Source of the DNA: Chloroflexota bacterium
Lineage (GTDB): Bacteria > Chloroflexota > Dehalococcoidia > UBA2979
Assembly (NCBI GenBank): GCA_947470025.1
Contig: CANIRU010000008.1
Location: forward strand, 1-41,732
Length of the DNA stretch: 41,732 nt
Reading direction: 5' to 3'
Part shown: one piece after another, positions 8,300-16,190 of the stretch
Layout of the letters: every line of letters begins with the position of its first letter
Numbering within the stretch: the stretch's first letter is position 1
Made by a program: the position numbers and the translations under genes
Notes under the pieces: model-generated
Database searches by the model: none
What the model was told of the DNA's origin: nothing
Seen by the model: the letters and a program-made list of their open reading frames with translations, nothing else

Positions 8300-9034
8300 G
8301 TGATTCACACCCGCCACTGCCTCGCGCTGATCCTCGTGCTCTCAGTACTGGCGTCAGCCTGCGGGGCCACCGACACGAACCCGCGATCAACTTCGAGCAG
8401 TACAGCAACCGTCACCGCCAGTACGCCAACCATCGTGTCGCCGACGCCGACCGTATTCGTGGAAACCGCGACGCCCATGCCGACGCCGTCCCTCGCGCCT
8501 GTCCTGGCATGGGACGTCCCACCCAAGAGCGGGGTCGCCCACGTCGATGCGATCGTGAGGGCACTGACCACCGGAGACGCAAACGCGCTCGCGTCCTACG
8601 TCACGGGTCAGACGATGAACTGCTACGAGAACTACTCGCCGTACTGTCCCCCCGGGACGCCGCCCGGCGGTCCCGTTCTGGCTCTCATTCACGGCGCCTG
8701 CCCTGGTGATACGACCCCGGTGACCTTGCTGGACACGCCTCAAGGCGCCTCAAGCCCACGCCGCTACGAAACGCCATCCGAGTGGTCAGGCCAAATCGTT
8801 GGGCTGGGGCGGATGTACCTCATCGGCATCTATGGCCCGCAGCGCAATTCCAATCCGCCGCGGTCATACGACCCAGAACCCCTGTACACGATCACGCTCG
8901 GCGTCGGCGATCGACTCGCACGCGGAGGCTGGGTGATCGGCGTCGACGAGCGTGGAATCATCCGCAATATCTCCGCGCGAGTGGACTGCTTTCGTCCCTT
9001 TGGCGCGGGGCCGGTGCTGGTAGCGCCGCCGTAG
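8300..9034 (+). CDS. Putative lipoprotein of unknown function
   Basis: Protein of 244 residues starting with GTG. The N-terminus is a lipoprotein signal (LALILVLSVLASAC, lipid-modified Cys at 21). It is followed by a Ser/Thr/Pro-rich low-complexity tether up to about residue 70. The globular part has several cysteines (NCYENYSPYC, GACPGD, VDCF) that may form disulfides outside the membrane, plus a repeated Pro/Gly-rich loop. I do not recognise the domain. Base composition looks less GC-rich than its neighbours. Its stop is only three bases from the stop of the opposing DUF255 gene. Confidence 0.72.
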   Translation: MIHTRHCLALILVLSVLASACGATDTNPRSTSSSTATVTASTPTIVSPTPTVFVETATPMPTPSLAPVLAWDVPPKSGVAHVDAIVRALTTGDANALASYVTGQTMNCYENYSPYCPPGTPPGGPVLALIHGACPGDTTPVTLLDTPQGASSPRRYETPSEWSGQIVGLGRMYLIGIYGPQRNSNPPRSYDPEPLYTITLGVGDRLARGGWVIGVDERGIIRNISARVDCFRPFGAGPVLVAPP

Positions 9035-9037
9035 CAG

Positions 9038-10915
9038 CTACCAGGTGGGCGCGGCGCTCGCGAGCTCAACCGCTGGGAGCAGGGCTTCGGGCTGCGAGAC
9101 CGGGGCCGAGCAGACGGAGCCGACGCAGACGTAGGCGACGCGAGTGCGGTCCAATGGGAGGTCGAGCTGGCGCATTAGCAGGTCGTCCTGCGGGAGCGAC
9201 AGGCGCTGCACGGTGCGCGCGGCGAGCGGCAAACGCAGCGCCTCGCGGAAGAGCGGGTCGGCGACACGGTCCGGTTCGCCCGAGGGCCACTCCGCGACGA
9301 TCTTGAACTCCGGCTCCGCGCTCAACAGTCGATCGACGACGCGCGCGAAGTCCGCGATCGCGAGACCGCGCGCCTCGAGGCCGCTCGCGAAGCCGCTCAA
9401 CGTCTCGAGCGCGACCTGCAGGTGGCGCTCGTCGTGCGTGAGGCGGCCGAGCCAGAGGAACGCCTCCGCGACGGCGACATTCTCCGCGACCGGCATCAGC
9501 GGCTCGGCGAGCAGCGCAGTGTCGTCGTGGCCCGTGGCGGTGTCCCAGAAGCCGCGCCCCGGCTCGCGCCAGTCGCGCTGGAGCGCACGCGCCAGCGCGC
9601 GGGCGGCGTCGAGGTAGGCCTCGCTGCCGGTGACCTCGTACGCGTGGAGGAACGCGAGCATCGAGTGCGCCTGGTCGCCGAGCAGGCCGAGGAACTGCGC
9701 GCCGCCGTCCCAGGCGTGGTACATGCCTGCCTCGCCCGCGCGCATGTGCGCGGCGAGGAAGTCAACGGCGCGCAGGCCGAGCTCCGTCCAGTCGCGCCGG
9801 TCGAAGGCGATGCCCGCGGCGATCAGGCCACGCGCGGCGATCGCGCACGAGGCAGCAAAGACGCGCTGGTCGACGACGGGCGTCGGCACCAGCGACCGCG
9901 CGAGGGCGTCCGGCAGCGCGGCGTAGTCCTCGTCAGCGTCCTGCGCGTTGGTGATCCCACCCAGCGAGTTGCTGAAGGTGGCGCGGATGTACGCGACGGT
10001 CTGCTCCACCGGCTCGCGCAGCCGATCCATCGCGTCTTCCTCAGACAGCGCGACCTCGGCGATCGCAAGGAGGATCGCGCCCTGGTCAGCGGCGAGCTTC
10101 TCGACGTGCGGGCGCGACCAGTCCGGCTGCGTCGCGTAGCGATAGAAGCCGCCACCGATGGCGTCGTACAGCCCGCCGGTGACCATCGCGTCGAGCGTGG
10201 CTACGGCGCGTTCGAGGACCTCGGGCGTCTCGCGGCGATGGTGGGCGTAGCGCCAGAGACGCAGGGCGTCGGCGTGCGGGAAGCGCAGCAGCGCGCGCGT
10301 CTCGTCCGGCGTGCCGTCTCCCCTGCTAGCCGTCGCGTCCTCGCGATCTGGCTCGCGGAAGCCGTGCCGCTCGGTGTCGTACGCCTCTTCGAGGATGTCG
10401 AGCGCGACGTCGAGGATCGACGGCGTGAGGGCGCCCGCCGTGCGCCGGCCAGCCTCGGCGAATCGCTCCGCTTCGCGCATGGCGCGCGCGGTGTCGATCT
10501 GGTTCGTGATGCCATCGCGGTTCACGAGCCACGATTCCTGCACGCCGGTCAGCGCCTCGAGCATCTGCGCCGGTTCGAGGTAGGTCGTCTTGGCGATCAC
10601 GTCGCCGTCGGAGGTGAGGAACGCAGTCGTCGGCCAGCCGCCGGCGTTGTAGCGCGCGTTGATGTCGGGGCGCTCATCGGTGTCCACGCGGACCGCGATG
10701 AACCGGCGCGTGATCAACTCGATGACGCGCTCGTCGGAGTAGGTGGTCTCGTCCATGACGTGGCACCAGTGGCACCACGTGCCGGAGATCGAGAGCAGCA
10801 CGGGAAGGTCGTCGCGGCGCGCGCGCTCGAAGACCTCGTCGTCCCATTCCTGCCACGGGATCGTGTCAGCGCGATTGGGTCGCGGGGAGAAGTGGAAGGG
10901 CCCGCCGTCGGTCAC
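9038..10915 (-). CDS. Thioredoxin-domain protein of the DUF255/YyaL (SSP411) family
   Basis: Large protein of 625 residues. The N-terminal thioredoxin-like domain carries the family hallmark WCHWCHVM (C48 and C51), followed by RFIAVRVDTDERPDI and the cis-Pro loop GGWPTTAFLT. The remaining 450 residues form the alpha/alpha barrel related to glycosidases and epimerases (GGLYDAIGGGFYRYATQPDW, YHAWDGGAQFLGLLGDQAH). The GTG at 10915 has AGGA five bases upstream and starts just before the family's PNR motif; an ATG at 10993 is less likely. The biochemical role of this widespread family is not settled. It is the last gene of a five-gene minus-strand run. Confidence 0.92.
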   Translation of the reverse strand: MTDGGPFHFSPRPNRADTIPWQEWDDEVFERARRDDLPVLLSISGTWCHWCHVMDETTYSDERVIELITRRFIAVRVDTDERPDINARYNAGGWPTTAFLTSDGDVIAKTTYLEPAQMLEALTGVQESWLVNRDGITNQIDTARAMREAERFAEAGRRTAGALTPSILDVALDILEEAYDTERHGFREPDREDATASRGDGTPDETRALLRFPHADALRLWRYAHHRRETPEVLERAVATLDAMVTGGLYDAIGGGFYRYATQPDWSRPHVEKLAADQGAILLAIAEVALSEEDAMDRLREPVEQTVAYIRATFSNSLGGITNAQDADEDYAALPDALARSLVPTPVVDQRVFAASCAIAARGLIAAGIAFDRRDWTELGLRAVDFLAAHMRAGEAGMYHAWDGGAQFLGLLGDQAHSMLAFLHAYEVTGSEAYLDAARALARALQRDWREPGRGFWDTATGHDDTALLAEPLMPVAENVAVAEAFLWLGRLTHDERHLQVALETLSGFASGLEARGLAIADFARVVDRLLSAEPEFKIVAEWPSGEPDRVADPLFREALRLPLAARTVQRLSLPQDDLLMRQLDLPLDRTRVAYVCVGSVCSAPVSQPEALLPAVELASAAPTW

Positions 10916-11034
10916 GCGAATCCTCGTCAGTCCAGCGATATGGTCTCGCCCCACGAGCGTCCACGTCGCAGATCGAGCGTAGCACTCGGCCATCGTTCAG
11001 CCGCTGCGGGATTGCCCTGACCATCCCCTACGCG

Positions 11035-11526
11035 CTACAGGTCGCGGTACAGCTCCATCGCCTCGCCCACCTGCGCCGGGGCGAGGTTGCCGGTCGGCTG
11101 GAAGCCGTGCCGCTGGTAGAACCGCCATGCGCGCTCGTTGCCCGGCGCGAGCCACAGCGTGACGCCGGGCGCGCCCCACCTCGAGGCCCAGCCGCACGCG
11201 GCGTCCATCAGCTCGTCCGCCCAACCCGCCGACCTCAGATCGGGATCCACCCACATCGCGCCGAGGCTGCCGACGTGCGGAGCCGTCTGACTGACGGCGC
11301 CGTACAGCGTCCCGCCCAGCGTCCCATCGCCACGATCGAGGACGAACAGCGCCCGCGGGTTGCCCTCGTCGGCGACCGAAGCAGCAAGGTCGTGCCAGAG
11401 CTGCTCCGGATCGGCGAGCGCTTCGGCCAGCGTCTGGCCGTAGGCCTCGGGCTCCAGCTCCAGCGCGCGCAGCCGCACGGCGCGGTACGCGAGCCCCTCG
11501 TTGGCGCGCAGGCGGCGGATCTTCAT
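11035..11526 (-). CDS. GNAT family N-acetyltransferase
   Basis: Acetyl-CoA-dependent acetyltransferase of 163 residues. Motifs are IRRLRANEGLAYRAVRLRAL at the N-terminus, the beta4 strand GSLGAMWVDPDLRSAGWADE (acetyl-CoA pyrophosphate loop, slightly atypical in lacking the usual RGxGxG) and the C-terminal NERAWRFYQRHGFQPTG. The substrate is unknown. The ATG at 11526 begins exactly at the first beta strand. It lies 25 bases downstream of the DinB-like gene in the same direction. Confidence 0.85.
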   Translation of the reverse strand: MKIRRLRANEGLAYRAVRLRALELEPEAYGQTLAEALADPEQLWHDLAASVADEGNPRALFVLDRGDGTLGGTLYGAVSQTAPHVGSLGAMWVDPDLRSAGWADELMDAACGWASRWGAPGVTLWLAPGNERAWRFYQRHGFQPTGNLAPAQVGEAMELYRDL

Positions 11527-11551
11527 CTTCGGGGTCGAGGCTCGAAGCCGC

Positions 11552-12091
11552 TTAGAAGCCCAGGTCGCCGTGGCCAAGCAGCGCGCGCGCCATCGAGACC
11601 ATGCCGAGGTGCTGGTTGCCGTGCGCGATCAGCACCTGACCGAGGTGGTCCAGCCGCGACCGCTCACCCCACGGCTTGAGCAGCACGACACCCGCGAGGT
11701 ACTCGTCCGTCGCCGCCTCGAGGCGCGCGCGGCAGGCGACGCGGAGCGCGTCCAGGTACTCCTTGAACAGCGCGGGCTCTGGGAAATGCAGCGCCTGCGC
11801 CTCCTCGGTGGTCATGCCCGTGCCCTGTGCGACCTTGGGGAGATCGAAGCGGTCGTTGAATCCCTGTTGGAGCCACAGCGGCGTCTCGCGGTCGAAGACA
11901 AAGAACAGCACGTTATCGATGGTGCGCGCGATGTGCCAGACGTTGAACCCGATCGAGTTCCCCTGCGCGTAAGGGATGTGGTGCATCTCCTCATCGCTCA
12001 GGCCCTCGATGCTGCGGATGCAGTGCGCGAGCGTCCGGTCGACGAGCTCGGCACAGACGCCGGCGACGTTCAGGGGGGTGGCATCGGTCAT
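11552..12091 (-). CDS. DinB family protein
   Basis: Four-helix protein of 179 residues. The histidines expected for the DinB metal site are visible: GFNVWHIARTIDNVLFFV in the second helix and LIAHGNQHLGMVSMARALLG near the C-terminus. Members are thiol-dependent S-transferases or of unknown role. GAGG precedes the ATG by six to eight bases. It is the third gene of the run that begins with the EVE gene. It is distinct in sequence from the DinB-like protein at 7740-8270. Confidence 0.85.
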   Translation of the reverse strand: MTDATPLNVAGVCAELVDRTLAHCIRSIEGLSDEEMHHIPYAQGNSIGFNVWHIARTIDNVLFFVFDRETPLWLQQGFNDRFDLPKVAQGTGMTTEEAQALHFPEPALFKEYLDALRVACRARLEAATDEYLAGVVLLKPWGERSRLDHLGQVLIAHGNQHLGMVSMARALLGHGDLGF

Positions 12092-12115
12092 GGGGAGCCT
12101 CGCGATCTTGCGGCG

Positions 12116-12523
12116 CTACTGGTTGCCTCGACGGGAAGCGATGACGATGAGGACGCCCGCGGCGATGAGGGCCACCGGCCAGCCCACGCGCATGATGCCA
12201 GAGGTCATCCACCACAGCAGCTCGAGGCCTTTGACCGCCGCCGCCACGCCGATGACCACGAGGACGATCCCCAGGAGCAGCGCGCCGTTGGCCAGCGGCG
12301 CGCTCGGGGCGGGCGCGCTGGGGTCCGGCTCGGGCATGATCGCCCACAGCAGCCCGTAGGCGAGCAGCCCACCCGGCCCGATCGTCACGATCGTCAGCAC
12401 GATGAACGCGATGCGCACGATCGTCGGGTCGACCCCGAAGTACTCGGCGATCCCGCCGCACACCCCGCCGATCTTGCGGTCGGCGCCCCGGGTGAGCCGT
12501 CGAGGTGGAGCGTGCTCTTGCAT
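12116..12523 (-). CDS. PspC domain membrane protein
   Basis: Protein of 135 residues. The PspC domain covers about residues 8-66 (LTRGADRKIGGVCGGIAEYF, then VDPTIVRIAFIVLTI and YGLLWAIMPE). It is followed by a short Pro/Ala/Ser linker and two more hydrophobic segments (GALLLGIVLVVIGVAAAV; GWPVALIAAGVLIVIASRR). PspC proteins act in envelope-stress signalling with PspA-type partners, but no pspA or pspB is nearby. AGGA lies about eight bases before the ATG. Confidence 0.92.
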   Translation of the reverse strand: MQEHAPPRRLTRGADRKIGGVCGGIAEYFGVDPTIVRIAFIVLTIVTIGPGGLLAYGLLWAIMPEPDPSAPAPSAPLANGALLLGIVLVVIGVAAAVKGLELLWWMTSGIMRVGWPVALIAAGVLIVIASRRGNQ

Positions 12524-12549
12524 CGGTGAATCCTCGTCTGGGAAGCGAG

Positions 12550-12993
12550 CTAGGCGCGCTTCTTCAGCAACCCCTCGATGGTCTTGAGGTCACCTTCGGA
12601 GATCCTGTGCAGGTTGCCGCGGAAGCACATCCCGAGCTTCTTCGGCCCGAAGCTGCGCGTCTTGTCGAGCAGGTCGGTGATCTCGCGCACGTCGATCGCG
12701 TTGCCGGGCTTCGCGATCACGACCGGCTTCGTGGCGATGCGGTACGGGTAGTCCTCGCCCGGCTTGCCGTCCGAGCGGAGGCCGATGTCGCTCGTGTCCT
12801 CGAACATCTCGCCGGTGACCTCGACGACGCCGCCGAAGAGCACGTCCTTCGTCAGGTAGTACACGATGCGATCGCCGGGACGCATCTCGGACGACTGTTT
12901 CTCGCGCGACGCCTTGAACGGCGAGAGGTCGAAGCCGCGCCCGCGCAGCACCTCGAAGTTGTCGACCGAGCCGACGTTGATCCATGCCTGCAT
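12550..12993 (-). CDS. EVE domain protein (PUA-like fold)
   Basis: Protein of 147 residues matching the EVE pattern. It opens with the characteristic AWINVGSVDNFEVLRGRGFD, then MRPGDRIVYYLTKDVLFGGVVEVTGE and YPYRIATKPVVIAKPG. EVE domains have an aromatic pocket and are linked to binding of modified nucleobases in DNA or RNA. Here it stands alone without a nuclease partner. The ATG at 12993 is favoured over 13023 because AGGAG lies four to five bases upstream. It is the first gene of the five-gene run ending with DUF255. Confidence 0.88.
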   Translation of the reverse strand: MQAWINVGSVDNFEVLRGRGFDLSPFKASREKQSSEMRPGDRIVYYLTKDVLFGGVVEVTGEMFEDTSDIGLRSDGKPGEDYPYRIATKPVVIAKPGNAIDVREITDLLDKTRSFGPKKLGMCFRGNLHRISEGDLKTIEGLLKKRA

Positions 12994-13022
12994 GCTGCTC
13001 CTCGAGATCTGGTCCCCAAGCA

Positions 13023-13048
13023 AACGGCCCCGCTCGCGCGGGGCCGTT
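13023..13048 (-). terminator. Intrinsic terminator after the A-type Fe-S carrier gene
   Basis: AACGGCCCCG (13023-13032) pairs perfectly with CGGGGCCGTT (13039-13048); one further C-G pair leaves a four-base loop. Read on the minus strand the hairpin ends in a short T stretch (TTT then GCTT). It lies 22 bases past the stop of the gene at 13071. Confidence 0.75.
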
Positions 13049-13070
13049 CGAGTCGTGCGTTAACCGCCCG

Positions 13071-13499
13071 CTAGTTGCAGGCTCGCGGCGCGCCGCTGCC
13101 GTCGGCCGTCTGGAACGACGAGCCGCACGCGCAGGACGAGGTCGCGTTCGGGTTGTAGATCGTGAAGCCGGACTTCATCAGATCCTCGACGTAGTCGATC
13201 TCCGCGCCGCTGATCATCGGAATGGAGTCTCGGTCGACGACGACGCGGACGCCGCCCTCGGCCTCGATGACCTGGTCTTCAGCCTCGGCGTTAGCGGCGA
13301 TAGCCATGCCGTACTGGTAGCCGGAGCAGCCGCCGCCGACGACGAAGACGCGGAGCATCCCGTCCGGGTGCCCCTTCGCCGCGAGCAGCGACTGCGCCTT
13401 TACGGCGGCGCGCTCGGTGACCGTCACGGTCGCCTGCAGGCTCGGAATCTTGAACGCGGGCGTGCTCGAAATCGGTGCGCCCATGCCGGCAAGTGTCAT
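13071..13499 (-). CDS. erpA: A-type iron-sulfur carrier protein (ErpA/IscA/HesB family)
   Basis: Cluster carrier of 142 residues that passes Fe-S clusters to target proteins. The three ligand cysteines are in place: GGGCSGYQYG and the C-terminal SSCACGSSF (CxC). VTVTERAAVKAQSLL starts the domain, with an extra 25 residues before it and an extra tail (ADGSGAPRACN) that adds a fourth Cys. The family is firm; ErpA versus IscA or SufA cannot be fixed. A TATCAT box at 13557-13562 (minus) and GAGGA just before the ATG suggest its own promoter. It neighbours a SufR-like regulator and a cysteine desulfurase, which supports a dedicated cluster-assembly locus. Confidence 0.92.
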   Translation of the reverse strand: MTLAGMGAPISSTPAFKIPSLQATVTVTERAAVKAQSLLAAKGHPDGMLRVFVVGGGCSGYQYGMAIAANAEAEDQVIEAEGGVRVVVDRDSIPMISGAEIDYVEDLMKSGFTIYNPNATSSCACGSSFQTADGSGAPRACN

Positions 13500-13621
13500 C
13501 TCGTCCTCGATCCGCTCGAGGTGGCGCGGGCCACCGTGGTATCTGAGTCGTCCTTGATGATACGCGTGTCAGGCCAGCGCTGCTATCTAGAACCTTGAAG
13601 CCGCAGGTCTGGATCGGGCGA

Positions 13622-13638
13622 GCGCGGGTATCCCGCGC
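13622..13638 (-). terminator. Hairpin directly after the small membrane protein gene
   Basis: GCGCGGG (13622-13628) and CCCGCGC (13632-13638) form a perfect 7-bp stem with a three-base loop. It begins one base past the stop codon at 13640. No T run follows on the minus strand, so it may slow decay or support termination rather than terminate alone. Confidence 0.4.
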
Positions 13639-13639
13639 A

Positions 13640-13858
13640 TTAGCCCGAGGAAACAAGCCACCAGCGCCGGAACGCCACCGCCGACCAGATCGCCTCGACG
13701 ACCCCGAAGGGCCACGCGCCCTGCAGGAACCCGTACGCCGAGGACGCCAGGCACGCCCCGGCGAACGCCAGTACGAACCACGGCGAGCGGGCCTCGAGGG
13801 CGTAGCAGAGCAGCATGATCGAGACAGCGGCCGCTCCGAAGAGCGTGAGGCTGTCCAT
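13640..13858 (-). CDS. Small membrane protein, unknown function
   Basis: Protein of 72 residues with two or three hydrophobic stretches (LFGAAAVSIMLLCYAL; WFVLAFAGACLASSAYGFLQ; PFGVVEAIWSAVAFRRWW). The pattern ALEARSPWFVLAFAGACLAS followed by YGFLQGAWPFG recalls a widespread family of small uncharacterised membrane proteins. Its ATG overlaps the stop of the SufR-like gene by one base (TGATG), so it is translationally coupled to that regulator. Confidence 0.72.
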   Translation of the reverse strand: MDSLTLFGAAAVSIMLLCYALEARSPWFVLAFAGACLASSAYGFLQGAWPFGVVEAIWSAVAFRRWWLVSSG

Positions 13859-14508
13859 CAGGCGGGAGTGATGAGGTAGCCGCAGTGGAAGTCGTGCGGC
13901 ACCTCGGCGGCGGCGAGCGACTCCACGTGTACGCCGAGCAGGCGCATCAGCATCTGGCGGTCGTGGTCGCAGGAGCCGGCCTTGCCCGCCGTGAGGCGGG
14001 TACACGGGCAGCCTCGACCGAGCAGGCGCACCGCGCCGTCGCGAGTCACGACCTCGAAGTCGATGCCCTCCTCGCCGATCAGGCGCACGGCGGAGCGCAC
14101 GCGCGCCTCGAGCGTGTCGCCGGTGATCCTTGGCGCATACTCCGTGGCGAGGCGGTCTGCCATCTTTTCGAACACGAGCGCAGCGATGTCCTCGCCCGAG
14201 CGCCCCGCCGTCTCGGAGGCGTCGAGGCCCACGATCTCGCCCAACAGACGCTGCGTGAGGCGGACGTAGTGGTGTGGGAACAGGTCGGCGCCTGCCTCGG
14301 TCAGGGCAAAGAGGTGTCGAGGCCGCCCGGTGTGCCCGCGCACCTGCGTGACAGAGACGTAGTTGTCGCGCTGGAGGACATCGAGGTGTCGGCGCACCGT
14401 TGCCCCGGCGAGGCCGAGCTCACTCGCCAGATCCTCGACCCCGACGCGTTCGCGCCGGCGCAGGATGGCGAGGATCTCCTCGCGGGTGCCGTCAACGTGG
14501 GCGGGCAT
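13858..14508 (-). CDS. SufR-like winged-helix repressor with probable Fe-S site
   Basis: Transcription regulator of 216 residues. The N-terminal winged helix is EEILAILRRRERVGVEDLAS and LGLAGATVRRHLDVLQRDNY, with the wing RGHTGRPRHLF. The C-terminal half ends in a ligand pattern C167-x12-C180-x13-H194-x14-C209. This reproduces the spacing of the SufR cluster site (CX12CX13CX14C) with His in the third position; an extra Cys lies at 169. SufR represses Fe-S assembly genes when its cluster is loaded. It faces a cysteine desulfurase gene and is followed by an A-type carrier gene, which fits that role. A palindrome covers its own promoter. Confidence 0.87.
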   Translation of the reverse strand: MPAHVDGTREEILAILRRRERVGVEDLASELGLAGATVRRHLDVLQRDNYVSVTQVRGHTGRPRHLFALTEAGADLFPHHYVRLTQRLLGEIVGLDASETAGRSGEDIAALVFEKMADRLATEYAPRITGDTLEARVRSAVRLIGEEGIDFEVVTRDGAVRLLGRGCPCTRLTAGKAGSCDHDRQMLMRLLGVHVESLAAAEVPHDFHCGYLITPA

Positions 14509-14512
14509 GTAG

Positions 14513-14526
14513 CGATGCTAGCATCG
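14513..14526 (-). promoter_or_regulatory. Palindromic operator over the -10 of the SufR-like gene
   Basis: CGATGCTAGCATCG is a perfect 14-bp palindrome. It contains TAGCAT, which on the minus strand (14515-14520) ends six bases before the ATG at 14508 and so could be the -10 of a leaderless transcript. A repressor bound here would block that promoter. It lies 80 bases before the divergent cysteine desulfurase gene. Confidence 0.55.
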
Positions 14527-14593
14527 TTTATGTCCTTTAGCAGCGAAATACGTGCAAAACTCGCCATTCCCCTCCGGGGTATGAGCCCCGACC

Positions 14594-14599
14594 TATGAT
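14594..14599 (+). promoter_or_regulatory. -10 box directly before the cysteine desulfurase gene
   Basis: TATGAT (five of six matches) ends six bases before the ATG at 14606, which places the transcription start on the start codon. No clear -35 hexamer is found, and no ribosome binding site is visible before the ATG. Confidence 0.45.
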
Positions 14600-14605
14600 C
14601 GACGC

Positions 14606-15850
14606 ATGACGAGCAGCACCACCCCCATGAGCACGGGCCACACGCGTGTCTACCTCGACCACGCCGCCACGACGCCTCCTGACCCCGCGGTCGTCGAAGT
14701 GATGCTTCCGTACCTGCGTGAGATGTGGCACAACCCGTCCTCCATCTACGTGGAGGCGCAGCGCGCCCGAACGGCGATCGACGAGGCGCGCGCGACGATC
14801 GCCGGGCTGATCGGCGCACAACCGGACGAGGTGCTGTTCACCTCGGGCGGGTCGGAGAGCGACAACCTGGCGCTGCGCGGCGTGCTCGCGGCGTCGAGGC
14901 GGCGCGGGAAGCACCTGATCATCTCGTCCGTGGAGCACCACGCGATCCTTGACACCGCGGAGCAGCTGGAGCGCGACGGCGTCGCCGAGGTGACGATCGT
15001 CGGCGTCGACCGCGAGGGCCGCGTCGACCCCGCGACCGTCGAGGCGGCGGTGCGCGACGACACCGTGCTCGTCTCGATCATGCACGCGAACAACGAGGTC
15101 GGGGCGATCAACGACATCGCGGAGATCGCGCGCCGTGTCCGCGCGAGGAACCCGCACACGATGGTCCACACGGACGCCGTGCAATCCGCCGCGCACCTCG
15201 GCGTGAACGTCGACCGCCTCGGCGTCGACCTCATGACGTTCACCGCGCACAAGATGTACGGGCCGCGCGGCGCGGGTGCGCTGTACGTGCGTTCCGGCAC
15301 GCCCCTGCAGGGCCAGGTCATCGGCGGCGGGCAGGAGCGCGGCATCCGCGCGGGCACCGAGGACACCGCCGCGATCGCGGGCTTCGCGCTCGCGATGTCG
15401 CTGACCGCCGAGCGCCGCGAGGCCGACCTCAGCCACGAGCGCACGCTGCAGGAGCGGCTGCTGTCCGAGCTGCCTCGCGCGATCCCGATGCTGGCGATCA
15501 CCGGCCCGCGCGACCCCGCGCAGCGCCTGCCCGGCAACGTCTCCTGCACCGTCGGGTTCGTCGAGGGCGAATCGATCCTGCTGGCGCTCGACCTCGCCGG
15601 GATCGCGGCGTCCTCGGGCAGCGCGTGCACGACCGGTTCCGTCGAGCCGAGTCACGTCCTCGTCGCGACGGGCATGCCGGACGACCTCGCGCGCGGCTCG
15701 CTGCGCTTCACGCTCGGCCGAGGCAATACCGACGCCGACGTCGACCGCCTGCTGGAGGTGCTCCCGCCGATCGTCGAGCGCCTGCGCGCGCTCTCCCCGA
15801 TCCCGATCGACGAGCCGCCCGCCTCGTGGATGCCGTGGCTGGCGTCCTGA
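14606..15850 (+). CDS. iscS: Cysteine desulfurase (NifS/IscS type)
   Basis: PLP enzyme of 414 residues that takes sulfur from cysteine as a protein persulfide for Fe-S clusters and other sulfur transfer. Visible motifs: YLDHAATTPP near the N-terminus, SGGSESDNLALRG, the MHANNEVGAI loop, VHTDAVQSA, the PLP lysine in FTAHKMYGPRGAGALYVR and the active-site cysteine in ASSGSACTTGSVEPSHVL (group I arrangement). A second in-frame ATG lies at codon 8. No iscU or sufU follows; the next gene is a small membrane protein four bases away. The divergent SufR-like regulator and the nearby A-type carrier suggest control by Fe-S status. Confidence 0.95.
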   Translation: MTSSTTPMSTGHTRVYLDHAATTPPDPAVVEVMLPYLREMWHNPSSIYVEAQRARTAIDEARATIAGLIGAQPDEVLFTSGGSESDNLALRGVLAASRRRGKHLIISSVEHHAILDTAEQLERDGVAEVTIVGVDREGRVDPATVEAAVRDDTVLVSIMHANNEVGAINDIAEIARRVRARNPHTMVHTDAVQSAAHLGVNVDRLGVDLMTFTAHKMYGPRGAGALYVRSGTPLQGQVIGGGQERGIRAGTEDTAAIAGFALAMSLTAERREADLSHERTLQERLLSELPRAIPMLAITGPRDPAQRLPGNVSCTVGFVEGESILLALDLAGIAASSGSACTTGSVEPSHVLVATGMPDDLARGSLRFTLGRGNTDADVDRLLEVLPPIVERLRALSPIPIDEPPASWMPWLAS

Positions 15851-15854
15851 CGCC

Positions 15855-16136
15855 GTGAGCCGTTTCCGACCTCGACGATCCACACCCATCGAGGCCGGCG
15901 ATCCGTCCGCCGACCGGCGGGTGGCGCGGCAGGTCTGCCTCGCCTTCGGGCTGATCTTCCTCGCGGCAACCCTCACCTTCGCCGACGTGCAGGAGTGGCT
16001 GTACCTCGCATCCGGCGCGATGCTCCTGACCTCGTTCCTCCTCTGGACGCGTCTGCCCACGCGCTACGGTGCGCTGGTCGCGCCTCTCGCCAGCATTGCC
16101 CTGATCATCTGGCTGTACGTCGAGCAGTTCCAATAA
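15855..16136 (+). CDS. Small membrane protein, unknown function
   Basis: Protein of 93 residues with a basic N-terminus and three hydrophobic stretches (VCLAFGLIFLAATLTFA; LYLASGAMLLTSFLLW; ALVAPLASIALIIWLYV). The GTG start is four bases after the stop of the cysteine desulfurase gene, so the two are probably cotranscribed. I do not recognise a family and there are no motifs beyond the membrane segments. Confidence 0.6.
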   Translation: MSRFRPRRSTPIEAGDPSADRRVARQVCLAFGLIFLAATLTFADVQEWLYLASGAMLLTSFLLWTRLPTRYGALVAPLASIALIIWLYVEQFQ

Positions 16137-16190
16137 CGCGACTGATGTGGCGAGGGCGCGCCCAGACATTGGTCGGAAGAGGAGTCAGTG

